Below, one piece after another: positions 15,019 through 22,348 of a stretch of DNA of 41,533 nucleotides (its first letter is position 1; every line of letters begins with the position of its first letter). The translations under genes were made by a program, and so were the position numbers. The stretch comes from Pseudomonas capsici. GTDB taxonomy: Bacteria; Pseudomonadota; Gammaproteobacteria; Pseudomonadales; Pseudomonadaceae. The notes beneath the pieces are model-generated. The model did not search any database, was not told the DNA's origin, and was given only the letters and a program-made list of their open reading frames with translations. Location of the stretch: the NCBI RefSeq assembly GCF_017165765.1, contig NZ_JAFGZD010000032.1, forward strand, positions 1 to 41,533. The letters run 5' to 3'.

Positions 15019-15050
15019 GGCCTCACTTTCAATGTGAACAAGGTGAGGCC
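15019..15050 (+). promoter_or_regulatory. Hairpin covering the gbuA ribosome-binding site
   Basis: GGCCTCAC (15019-15026) pairs perfectly with GTGAGGCC (15043-15050); inside the loop TTCA and TGAA can pair further. The right arm contains the GTGAGG ribosome-binding site for the GTG start at 15055, so the folded leader would hide it. A second short dyad GGCCA-GAA-TGGCC (15010-15022) overlaps the left arm and could compete with it. Confidence 0.5.
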
Positions 15051-15054
15051 ACCC

Positions 15055-16014
15055 GTGGACAAGACTTTCCACCAGCCCCTGGGAGGCAATGAGATGCCCC
15101 GTTTCGGCGGGATCGCCACGATGCTGCGCCTGCCCCATGTGCAGGCCCCTGAAGAGCTTGAGCGTCTGGATGCGGCGTTTGTGGGTATTCCGCTGGATAT
15201 CGGGACGTCGCTGCGTTCCGGCACCCGTTTCGGGCCGCGGGAGATTCGGGCCGAGTCGGTGATGATTCGTCCTTACAACATGGCCACGGGCGCAGCGCCG
15301 TTCGATTCGTTGAATGTGGCGGACATTGGTGATGTGGCGATCAATACCTTCAACCTGCTCGATGCGGTGCGGATCATCGAGGAGGCCTACGACCGGATTC
15401 TCGGCTATGGCATCGTCCCGCTGACCCTGGGCGGCGATCACACCCTGACGCTGCCGATTCTGCGCGCCATTCACAAGAAGCACGGCAAGGTCGGGCTGGT
15501 GCATGTCGATGCCCATGCCGACGTCAACGATCACATGTTTGGCGAGAAGATCGCCCACGGCACCACGTTCCGCCGCGCTCAGGAAGAGGGCCTGCTGGAC
15601 AGTGATCGTGTGGTGCAGATCGGCTTGCGGGCGCAGGGTTATACCGCCGAGGATTTCAACTGGAGTCGCAAGCAGGGGTTTCGTGTGGTGCAGGCCGAGG
15701 AATGCTGGCATCAGTCGTTGGCCCCACTGATGGCCGAAGTGCGCGAGAAGGTGGGCGGCGGGCCGGTGTATCTGTCGTTCGATATCGACGGCATCGACCC
15801 GGCCTGGGCACCCGGCACAGGTACGCCGGAAGTCGGCGGGCTGACCACGATTCAGGCGCTGGAGATCATTCGCGGGTGTCAGGGGCTGGATCTGATCGGT
15901 TGCGATCTGGTGGAGGTGTCGCCGCCTTATGACACCACTGGCAATACCTCGTTGCTGGGGGCCAATCTGCTGTACGAAATGCTGTGTGTGTTGCCGGGTG
16001 TGGTACGTCGGTAA
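15055..16014 (+). CDS. gbuA: Guanidinobutyrase / agmatinase-family ureohydrolase
   Basis: A 319-residue Mn-dependent ureohydrolase of the arginase family, converting a guanidino compound (4-guanidinobutyrate for GbuA, agmatine for SpeB) to the amine plus urea. Metal ligands are all present: His129 (GGDH), Asp152/His154/Asp156 (DAHAD), Asp243/Asp245 (SFDIDGIDP). The GTG start at 15055 (VDKTFHQPLGGNEMPRFGG) is preferred over ATG 14977 because GTGAGG is well spaced and the resulting N-terminus and length agree with P. aeruginosa GbuA as I remember it. A divergent LysR gene and a downstream AruI-like decarboxylase favour guanidinobutyrate as substrate; agmatine cannot be excluded. Confidence 0.88.
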   Translation: MDKTFHQPLGGNEMPRFGGIATMLRLPHVQAPEELERLDAAFVGIPLDIGTSLRSGTRFGPREIRAESVMIRPYNMATGAAPFDSLNVADIGDVAINTFNLLDAVRIIEEAYDRILGYGIVPLTLGGDHTLTLPILRAIHKKHGKVGLVHVDAHADVNDHMFGEKIAHGTTFRRAQEEGLLDSDRVVQIGLRAQGYTAEDFNWSRKQGFRVVQAEECWHQSLAPLMAEVREKVGGGPVYLSFDIDGIDPAWAPGTGTPEVGGLTTIQALEIIRGCQGLDLIGCDLVEVSPPYDTTGNTSLLGANLLYEMLCVLPGVVRR

Positions 16015-16041
16015 AGCCCCATGAGGACCATGGATTACTGG

Positions 16042-16128
16042 GTGGGAGGCAGCTTGCTGGCGACTTCACCTACAGACGCAGCATATCTGCCGGTGTTGAT
16101 GCCTTTTCGCCAGCAAGCTGCCTCCCAC
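16042..16128. repeat. REPIN (type A), copy 3
   Basis: Complete inverted pair: GTGGGAGGCAGCTTGCTGGC from 16042 and its complement ending CTGCCTCCCAC at 16128, about 45 bases between arms. It lies between gbuA and the TIM-barrel gene and could act as a transcript-stabilising or partly terminating hairpin inside the cluster. Confidence 0.85.
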
Positions 16129-16179
16129 AAGTTTGTGTGCACCTTAGCTGACCAATAGTGACAGACGCTGGAGCAGCCC

Positions 16180-17040
16180 ATGAAGCTGGAAATCTTTCGT
16201 ACCTTGTGGGGCTATCGCGGCACCTGGCAGCAGGCGCTGGATGAAGCCCGTGCCGCCGGTTTCGATGGCTTCGAGGCGCGTATCCCCGAGCAACAGGCCG
16301 AGCGTGCGGCGTTCGCGGCGTTCTTGCGTGAGAATCGGGTGCCGTATATCGCGATTCTGTTCACTTCCACACCGGTACTGCCGTTGCAGTCGGCCACCCC
16401 GGCTGAGCATCTGGCGGATTTCAGGCACAAGTTGCAACTGGCCGCCGAGCTGGAACCACGCTTTGTCAATGTGCTGGCCGGTAATGACCGCTGGCCGCTG
16501 GCGCAGCAGGTGGATTTTTTTGGCGAGGCGCTGGAGATCGCGGCGCGCAGCGGTTTGCTGTGCAGTTTCGAAACGCACCGGGCGCGTTCGTTGTTCAATC
16601 CGTGGCTGACCCTGCAACTGATCGAGCAAGTGCCGGACCTGCGTTTCACCAGCGACATCAGCCATTGGGTGGTTACCTGCGAGCGGCTGCTGGACGACCC
16701 GGCCGACGATTTGAGTGCCTTTGTCGAGCGCGTGCATCACATTCAGGCGCGGGTCGGTTACGACCAGGGTCCACAGGTGCCGCATCCGGCGGCTCCGGAA
16801 TACTCGGCGGCGCTGGCGTTTCATCAGCAGCATTGGGAGGCCATCTGGCGTTCGCAGCAGGCCCGTGGTTTTACCGGCACCACCCTGACGCCCGAGTTCG
16901 GTCCCGATGGTTATCTGCATCATCTGCCTTTCACCGATGTGCCGGTGGCCGATCTGTGGGGCCTCAATGCCTGGATGGGCCGCACCGAGCGCGAGCACTT
17001 CAATACTTTCTCCAACCGTCCAGAGAGCCAGCAGCCATGA
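16180..17040 (+). CDS. Sugar-phosphate isomerase/epimerase-like TIM-barrel protein
   Basis: A 286-residue member of the AP_endonuc_2 / xylose-isomerase-like TIM-barrel superfamily. Visible strands and metal-site residues include EIFRTLWG at the start, DGFEARIPE, FVNVLAGND, LCSFETHRAR (Glu/His), LRFTSDISHWVV (Asp/His), and HHIQARVGYDQGPQ with a late TPEFGPDGY (Glu). These fit a divalent-metal site for isomerising or cleaving a polar substrate; the reaction is unknown. The start is ATG 16180. It overlaps the oxygenase gene by ATGA at 17037-17040, so the two proteins probably act in successive steps on the same imported compound. Confidence 0.8.
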   Translation: MKLEIFRTLWGYRGTWQQALDEARAAGFDGFEARIPEQQAERAAFAAFLRENRVPYIAILFTSTPVLPLQSATPAEHLADFRHKLQLAAELEPRFVNVLAGNDRWPLAQQVDFFGEALEIAARSGLLCSFETHRARSLFNPWLTLQLIEQVPDLRFTSDISHWVVTCERLLDDPADDLSAFVERVHHIQARVGYDQGPQVPHPAAPEYSAALAFHQQHWEAIWRSQQARGFTGTTLTPEFGPDGYLHHLPFTDVPVADLWGLNAWMGRTEREHFNTFSNRPESQQP

Positions 17041-18074
17041 GTGAACGTTCTGCTTTCACCCGGATTCCCGTGGTCGATATTCACGGCCTGTTCAGCGAGC
17101 GCCTGGAGGACCGTCAGGCCGTGGCCCAGGCCCTCGGCGATGCAGCCCGGCATGTCGGGTTTCTCTATATCACCGGTCATGGCATCGCCCCCGAGCTGGT
17201 CGACAATCTGCACCGCGCCGCCGAGCAGTATTTCGCCCAGCCGCTGGACGCCAAGATGCGTCATTACATCGGTACGTCCCAGACCCACAAGGGTTTCGTG
17301 CCTGAAGGCGAGGAGGTGTATGGCACCGGCAAGCCGGACCGCAAGGAAGCTTTCGATATCGGTTTCGAGGTGCCCGCCGACCACCCGCTGGTGCTCGCCG
17401 GTACGCCGCTGCTGGGTCCCAACGACTGGCCGGGTCTGCCGGGTTTTCAGGCGTCGGTGCAGGCGTACTACAAAGCCGTTTTCGCGTTAGGGCATCAGTT
17501 GTTTCGCGGCTTTGCCCTGGCCCTTGGGCTGGATGAGCATGCCTTTGATGAGATGGCCTGTTTCCCGCCCTCGAAGCTGCGCCTGATCCATTACCCCTAC
17601 GATGGTGAAGCGCAGGACGCTCCCGGCATCGGCGCGCACACCGATTACGAGTGCTTCACCATTCTCAAGGCCGATCAGCCGGGCCTGGAGGTGATGAACG
17701 AGCAGGGCGAGTGGATCGATGCACCACCCTTGGGCGATGCCTTTGTGGTGAACATCGGCGACATGCTGGAAGTGATGACCGCCGGTGCTTTTGTCGCCAC
17801 CGCACACCGGGTGCGCAAGGTCAGGCAGGAGCGCTATTCGTTCCCGCTGTTCTATGCCTGCGACTACCACACCCTTATCAAACCGTTGCCGCAGTTTGCT
17901 GCAACTGAACAGAGTTATGAGCCCATCGCCATTGGCGAGCACATGTGGGCCCAGGCCTTGCAGACGTATCAATACCTTCGCCAGCGCGTGGCCAGCGGGC
18001 AGATTGCCTTGCCGGAACGCGCCAGAAAGCCTTCAAGCTTCGGGCACCTGAAAAATCAGAGCGTGACTTTGTGA
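17037..18074 (+). CDS. Isopenicillin-N-synthase-family Fe(II)/2-oxoglutarate oxygenase
   Basis: A 345-residue non-haem iron oxygenase. The N-terminal DIOX_N region has FLYITGHGI (42-50). The double-stranded beta helix carries the facial triad His201-x-Asp203 (AHTDYE) and His257 (TAHRV), with Arg266-x-Ser268 (RYSFP) binding 2-oxoglutarate. All key residues are intact. Family members hydroxylate or desaturate small molecules; plant and bacterial relatives include homoarginine/arginine hydroxylases, which makes a guanidino amino acid a reasonable but unproven substrate in this neighbourhood. The start at 17037 overlaps the TIM-barrel stop by 4 bp; the binding-protein gene follows 32 bp later. 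Confidence 0.88.
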   Translation: MSERSAFTRIPVVDIHGLFSERLEDRQAVAQALGDAARHVGFLYITGHGIAPELVDNLHRAAEQYFAQPLDAKMRHYIGTSQTHKGFVPEGEEVYGTGKPDRKEAFDIGFEVPADHPLVLAGTPLLGPNDWPGLPGFQASVQAYYKAVFALGHQLFRGFALALGLDEHAFDEMACFPPSKLRLIHYPYDGEAQDAPGIGAHTDYECFTILKADQPGLEVMNEQGEWIDAPPLGDAFVVNIGDMLEVMTAGAFVATAHRVRKVRQERYSFPLFYACDYHTLIKPLPQFAATEQSYEPIAIGEHMWAQALQTYQYLRQRVASGQIALPERARKPSSFGHLKNQSVTL

Positions 18075-18106
18075 TCTGCCTTTTCCCTCAACCTGGAATG
18101 ACAACT

Positions 18107-18904
18107 ATGCAAAACACCACGCTTTCGCGCCTTGCCACTTCTCTGCTTGGCCTGTCCCTGTTGTTCGCAGGCAGCGTTCATGCAGCACCGACTGCCACGC
18201 CCGGCACGCTCAAGGTCGGTATGGAAATTTCCTATCCGCCGTTCGAGTCCTATGACGGCGACAAGGTTGTGGGTTTCGACCCGGAAGTGTCTGCCGCGCT
18301 GGCAAAGCAGATCGGTAGCCTGAAGGTCGAGTTCGTCGACACGCGCTTTCCGAACCTGATCCTGGGCCTGAATGCCAACCGCTTCGACACCATCATTTCG
18401 GGCATGTACATCACTGAGGAACGCACCAAACAGGCGGAAGCCATCCCCTACGCAAAGGTCGGCGCAGCGATCATGGTGCGCAGCGACAGCGCCGCCAAAC
18501 CGCAGCAGCCTGAGGATTTGTGCGGCCTGAAAGTCGGTCTGCAGCAAGGCACCAACTGGATCAACCAGCTCAAGGCGGTGTCCAGCGACTATTGCGCGAA
18601 GCAGAACAAGGGCGAAATCCTGATCAGCGAATTCCCCACCACGGCTGAAGCGTCACAGGCGCTGATGTCCGGCAACATCCAGGCCCACCTGGAAATCTCT
18701 GCCGCTGCGCAGATGATCATCGACAAGGCCCGTGGCCGCATCGTCATCAGTTCGCAGCAGTCGCTGTATGCCCAGACCCTGGGCGTCTACGTGAAGAAGG
18801 GCAACACCGAACTGCTGGAGAAACTGCGCACGGCGGTTGAAGCCTACAAACAGAGCGACGAGTACAGCCAGTTGCTCAAGAAGTACAACCTGGACCCGGC
18901 GTAA
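18107..18904 (+). CDS. Periplasmic amino-acid-type ABC transporter binding protein
   Basis: A 265-residue family-3 solute-binding protein. The signal peptide MQNTTLSRLATSLLGLSLLF plus AGSVHA is probably cleaved before APTATP. The mature protein starts LKVGMEISYPPFESYDG and has GFDPEVSAALAKQIG and LNANRFDTIISGMYITEERT, hallmarks of polar or basic amino-acid binding proteins. It delivers ligand to the fused permease-ATPase encoded next. The start at 18107 follows CTGGAA; ATG 18098 three codons upstream is possible. Context suggests arginine-like or guanidino ligands; the sequence alone does not fix it. Confidence 0.9.
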   Translation: MQNTTLSRLATSLLGLSLLFAGSVHAAPTATPGTLKVGMEISYPPFESYDGDKVVGFDPEVSAALAKQIGSLKVEFVDTRFPNLILGLNANRFDTIISGMYITEERTKQAEAIPYAKVGAAIMVRSDSAAKPQQPEDLCGLKVGLQQGTNWINQLKAVSSDYCAKQNKGEILISEFPTTAEASQALMSGNIQAHLEISAAAQMIIDKARGRIVISSQQSLYAQTLGVYVKKGNTELLEKLRTAVEAYKQSDEYSQLLKKYNLDPA

Positions 18905-18958
18905 CACGCCATTTCTACCGGGCCAGACGACATCGATATGTTGATTTCACTGGCCCCT

Positions 18959-19014
18959 GTGGGAGGCCGTTTGCTGGCGATTTCAGCGGCAGTCGCCAGC
19001 AAGCTGCCTCCTGC
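18959..19014. repeat. REPIN (type A), copy 4
   Basis: The arm GTGGGAGGCCGTTTGCTGGC from 18959 is followed closely by the complementary arm ending at 19014, giving a compact hairpin. It lies between the binding-protein gene and the membrane component gene, a position where REPs often stabilise the more abundant upstream binding-protein mRNA. Confidence 0.8.
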
Positions 19015-19048
19015 TCCCTTTGTATTCATCTGATTCACCGAGGTCATC

Positions 19049-20566
19049 ATGGCATTCGATTGGGCCTATTTCTTCTCGCTGTTTTCTGTCTCCGCCTTCT
19101 GGAAAGCCTGCCTGACCGTGGTTCAGTTGAGCACCTTGTCCTGGGGCATCGGGCTGGTGCTGGGCTTTGTGCTGGCCAGTGCCAAACTGTCCGGCCATGC
19201 CTGGCTGCGCATGCCGGCGAGTCTGTATATCTGGCTGTTTCGCAGCATTCCGCTGTTGGTGCTGCTGGTGTTTGTCTACAACCTGCCGCAGTTGTTTCCT
19301 GCGACCGGCAGCGTGCTTTCACAACCTTTCTATTCCGGTCTTATCGCCCTGGTACTGACCGAAACCGCCTACATGGCCGAGATTCATCGTGGCGGCTTGC
19401 TGTCGGTGCTCAAGGGGCAGCGGGAGGCCGCCAAGGCACTGGGTATTCGCGGCCTGGGCGCACAGCGGCTGGTGATCATTCCCCAGGCCATTCGCATTTC
19501 CTTGCCGACGCTGACCAACGAATACGTGACCATCGTCAAGCTCACTTCACTGGTGTCGGTGATTTCCCTGAGCGAGTTGCTGCTGGTTGGCCAGCGTCTG
19601 TATGCGCAGAACTTTCTGGTGCTGGAAACCCTGGCGGCTGTGGCCATTTATTACGTGTTGATCGTCACGCTGTTCGGCTGGCTGCTGCAGTGGGCCGAGC
19701 GTCATCTGGACCTGTCACGCAAGAACGCCCAGACCCTCGATGCCGCCCAGGCCCAGGCCTTGCGCCAACCGACGGCTGTCGGCAAGAAACGTAACGAGCC
19801 GACGCCAGGACAACCCGATGCCTTGTTGCTGCGCGGCATCCACAAACGCTATGGCAATCACGAAGTTCTCAAGGGCATCGACCTGGTGGTCAAGCCCGGT
19901 GAGGTGATCTCCATCATCGGCCCTTCCGGCTCGGGCAAGACGTCGCTGATCCGCACCATCAACAGCCTGGAAAGCATTGATCGTGGCGAGATCGTGCTGT
20001 TCGGCAATGACTTCATCAAGGCCGGCAAGCGTGACGATGCTCCGGCCATTCGCCAGGGTATCCGGCGCATTGGTATGGTGTTCCAGAACTTCAACCTGTT
20101 TCCGCATCGCACGATTCTCGACAACGTCATCCTTGCGCCGCGCTATCACGGCCTGGCCGGTGCTGACGAACTGCGTCGCAAGGGGCATGCGCTGCTGGAT
20201 CGGGTCGGGCTGCTGGCACATGCCGACAAGTACCCGCATCAGTTGTCCGGCGGTCAGCAACAGCGGGTGGCAATTGCCCGTGCTCTGGCCATGGAGCCGG
20301 ACATCATGCTGTTCGACGAACCCACTTCGGCGCTGGACCCGGAACTGGTGGGTGAAGTGCTCAATGTGATTCGTGATCTGGCCGGGGAGGGCATGACCAT
20401 GTTGATCGTGACCCATGAAATGGATTTTGCGCTGTCGATCTCCGACCGCATCGTGTTTATGGAAAACGGCCATGTGGTGACCGACGCTTCGCCTGGATCG
20501 ATCCGCAACGAGGGTGATCCCCGGGTGCGCCGCTTCATTGGTCTGGAACAGGAGGTCATGGCATGA
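19049..20566 (+). CDS. Fused amino-acid ABC transporter permease/ATPase
   Basis: A 505-residue fusion. Residues 1-220 are a HisMQ/GlnP-type permease with about five membrane spans and the EAA loop (EIHRGGLLSVLKGQREAAKA, about 111-130). A basic linker of about 35 residues leads to a GlnQ-type ATPase at about 258-500: Walker A GPSGSGKTS (291-299), signature LSGGQ (399-403), Walker B IMLFDEP (419-425) and the switch His in IVTHEMD. Most homologues are separate polypeptides, so the fusion is notable though known in pseudomonads. GAGG precedes ATG 19049. The stop overlaps the decarboxylase start (ATGA, 20563-20566). Confidence 0.92.
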   Translation: MAFDWAYFFSLFSVSAFWKACLTVVQLSTLSWGIGLVLGFVLASAKLSGHAWLRMPASLYIWLFRSIPLLVLLVFVYNLPQLFPATGSVLSQPFYSGLIALVLTETAYMAEIHRGGLLSVLKGQREAAKALGIRGLGAQRLVIIPQAIRISLPTLTNEYVTIVKLTSLVSVISLSELLLVGQRLYAQNFLVLETLAAVAIYYVLIVTLFGWLLQWAERHLDLSRKNAQTLDAAQAQALRQPTAVGKKRNEPTPGQPDALLLRGIHKRYGNHEVLKGIDLVVKPGEVISIIGPSGSGKTSLIRTINSLESIDRGEIVLFGNDFIKAGKRDDAPAIRQGIRRIGMVFQNFNLFPHRTILDNVILAPRYHGLAGADELRRKGHALLDRVGLLAHADKYPHQLSGGQQQRVAIARALAMEPDIMLFDEPTSALDPELVGEVLNVIRDLAGEGMTMLIVTHEMDFALSISDRIVFMENGHVVTDASPGSIRNEGDPRVRRFIGLEQEVMA

Positions 20567-22170
20567 GCACCTGCGGCGAATTCCTCGTCAGGCAATTGCA
20601 GGCCTGGGGTGTCGATACGGTGTTCGGCATTCCTGGCGTGCATACCATCGAACTGTATCGTGGCCTGCCGGATAGCGGCATCCGCCATGTCACACCGCGT
20701 CATGAGCAGGGCGCGGGTTTCATGGCGGACGGCTATGCGCGGGTCAGCGGCAAGCCCGGCGTATGCTTCATCATCACCGGGCCGGGGATGACCAATATTC
20801 TCACCGCCATGGGCCAGGCCTACGCTGACTCGATTCCGATGCTGGTGATTTCCAGCGTCAACGAGCGCGCGCGGCTGGGGCAGGGCAACGGGTATCTGCA
20901 TGAGCTGCCGAACCAGCGCGCGATGGTCGCCGGGGTCAGTGCTTTCAGCCATACCCTGATGAGCGTTGATGAACTGCCTACGGTGCTGCTGCGTGCCTTT
21001 GTGGTGTTCGACAGCCAGCGTCCGAGACCGGTACATATCGAGTTGCCGTTGGACATCATCACTGCGCCTGCCGACCACCTGGCGCTTTTGCCTCGTCAGG
21101 TCATCGCGCGCCCGTCGCCGGATCTGTCGGTCATTCAGGCGGCTGCAGAGCGCCTGCGCGCTGCCCGGCATCCGCTCTTGCTGCTGGGCGGCGGTTGCGT
21201 CGCGGCCATGGACGAGGCTCGTGAGCTGGCAGCACGTCTCGATGCGCCCACGGCCTTGACCATCAATGCCAAAGGCCTGCTGCCGGGCGATCATCCTTTA
21301 TTGCTGGGCAGCAATCAGTCGCTGGTGCCGGTGCGGCAACTGGCGCTGGAGGCCGATGTGGTGCTGGCGATTGGTACTGAACTGGGGGAGACCGATTACG
21401 ACGTGGTGTTCGATGGCAATTTCCGGATTGGGGGTGAGTTGATCCGGATCGATATCGACGCCGAACAATTGACTCGCAACCATGTACCGAGCCTGGCCAT
21501 CCTCAGCGATGCCTGTCAGGCGATGCGCGCCTTGCTGGCCGAGTTGCCAGCCCGTGCGGCAAGCCCTGACAGTCCGGGAGCGAAACGTGCGGCTGCGGTG
21601 CGCGAACAATTGAGCGAAGGTTTCAGCGGCTGGGCGCATTACCGGCGGCTGTTCGAGTGTGTGCTGGAGGTGTTGCCCGAGGCACGTTTTGTCGGGGATT
21701 CGACCCAGACGGTGTACAGCGGCAATCATCTGGTGGAACTGGACGGCCCGCGCCGCTGGTTCAACGCCTCCACCGGTTATGGCACGTTGGGCTACGGCTT
21801 GCCTGCGGCTCTGGGTGCAAAACTGGCAGAGCCTGAACGAACTGTCATCAGTCTGATGGGCGACGGCGGCATTCAGTTCACGCTGCCGGAACTGGCCAGC
21901 GCCGTGGAAGCGCGCATCGCGATCATCGTATTGCTGTGGAACAACCAGGGGTATGGCGAGATCAAGCGCTATATGGAGCGCCGGGACATCATGCCTCTGG
22001 GGGTGGATATCTACACGCCGGACTTCCTCGCCATTGCCCGCGGCTTCGGCTGCGCCGCAGAGCGCGCCCGCGACCACGCACATCTGCAAACGCTTTTACG
22101 CGAAGCCCCGAATGACCGCCCGCTGATCATTGAAATCAACGAAGCGCCACCGTTTGCGCCACCCTCGTAA
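20563..22170 (+). CDS. aruI: AruI-like thiamine-diphosphate decarboxylase
   Basis: A 535-residue ThDP enzyme of the acetolactate synthase-like superfamily, with N-terminal pyrimidine-binding, central and C-terminal pyrophosphate-binding domains. Glu48 (RHEQGAGFMADGYAR) is the cofactor-activating glutamate; GDGG (433-436) to WNNQGYG (459-465) is the ThDP/Mg motif. The sequence closely follows what I recall of P. aeruginosa AruI, which decarboxylates 5-guanidino-2-oxopentanoate (2-ketoarginine) to 4-guanidinobutyraldehyde. The cluster's GbuA-like enzyme would act two steps later. The partner transaminase AruH and an aldehyde dehydrogenase are not in the cluster, so the 2-oxo substrate may be made elsewhere or differently. 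Ends the operon. Confidence 0.82.
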   Translation: MSTCGEFLVRQLQAWGVDTVFGIPGVHTIELYRGLPDSGIRHVTPRHEQGAGFMADGYARVSGKPGVCFIITGPGMTNILTAMGQAYADSIPMLVISSVNERARLGQGNGYLHELPNQRAMVAGVSAFSHTLMSVDELPTVLLRAFVVFDSQRPRPVHIELPLDIITAPADHLALLPRQVIARPSPDLSVIQAAAERLRAARHPLLLLGGGCVAAMDEARELAARLDAPTALTINAKGLLPGDHPLLLGSNQSLVPVRQLALEADVVLAIGTELGETDYDVVFDGNFRIGGELIRIDIDAEQLTRNHVPSLAILSDACQAMRALLAELPARAASPDSPGAKRAAAVREQLSEGFSGWAHYRRLFECVLEVLPEARFVGDSTQTVYSGNHLVELDGPRRWFNASTGYGTLGYGLPAALGAKLAEPERTVISLMGDGGIQFTLPELASAVEARIAIIVLLWNNQGYGEIKRYMERRDIMPLGVDIYTPDFLAIARGFGCAAERARDHAHLQTLLREAPNDRPLIIEINEAPPFAPPS

Positions 22171-22186
22171 GCGAATTCATTTGAAG

Positions 22187-22208
22187 TCGCCAGCAAGCTG
22201 CCTCCCAC
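22187..22208. repeat. REP (type A), single, copy 5
   Basis: TCGCCAGCAAGCTGCCTCCC plus AC at 22187-22208, immediately followed by repeat B copy 3. It lies downstream of the AruI-like gene. Confidence 0.75.
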
Positions 22209-22213
22209 GGTCT

Positions 22214-22263
22214 TCTGACGGACTTGCAACACTTAATGCAGACAGAGCCAATTCATTCGCGAA
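22214..22263 (+). repeat. Dispersed repeat B, copy 3 (long form)
   Basis: TCTGACGGACTTGCAACACT, then TAATGCAGACAGAGCCAATT and CATTCGCGAA. Its first ~43 bases recur almost exactly, inverted, at 41371-41419. Both copies touch a type A REP, giving a composite element. Confidence 0.7.
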
Positions 22264-22296
22264 GAGGCCGGCTTGCTGGAGGTTTTTCAGTCGAAA

Positions 22297-22326
22297 AAAA
22301 AGGGCTGCCATGTGGCAGCCCTTTTT
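22297..22326. terminator. Strong bidirectional rho-independent terminator
   Basis: AAAAAGGGCTGCCA (22297-22310) pairs with TGGCAGCCCTTTTT (22313-22326), with A- and T-tracts on the two sides. It terminates the guanidino cluster on the plus strand and nrdB on the minus strand. Confidence 0.9.
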
Positions 22327-22348
22327 GGATTTCAGCTGTGCAAGCCAA

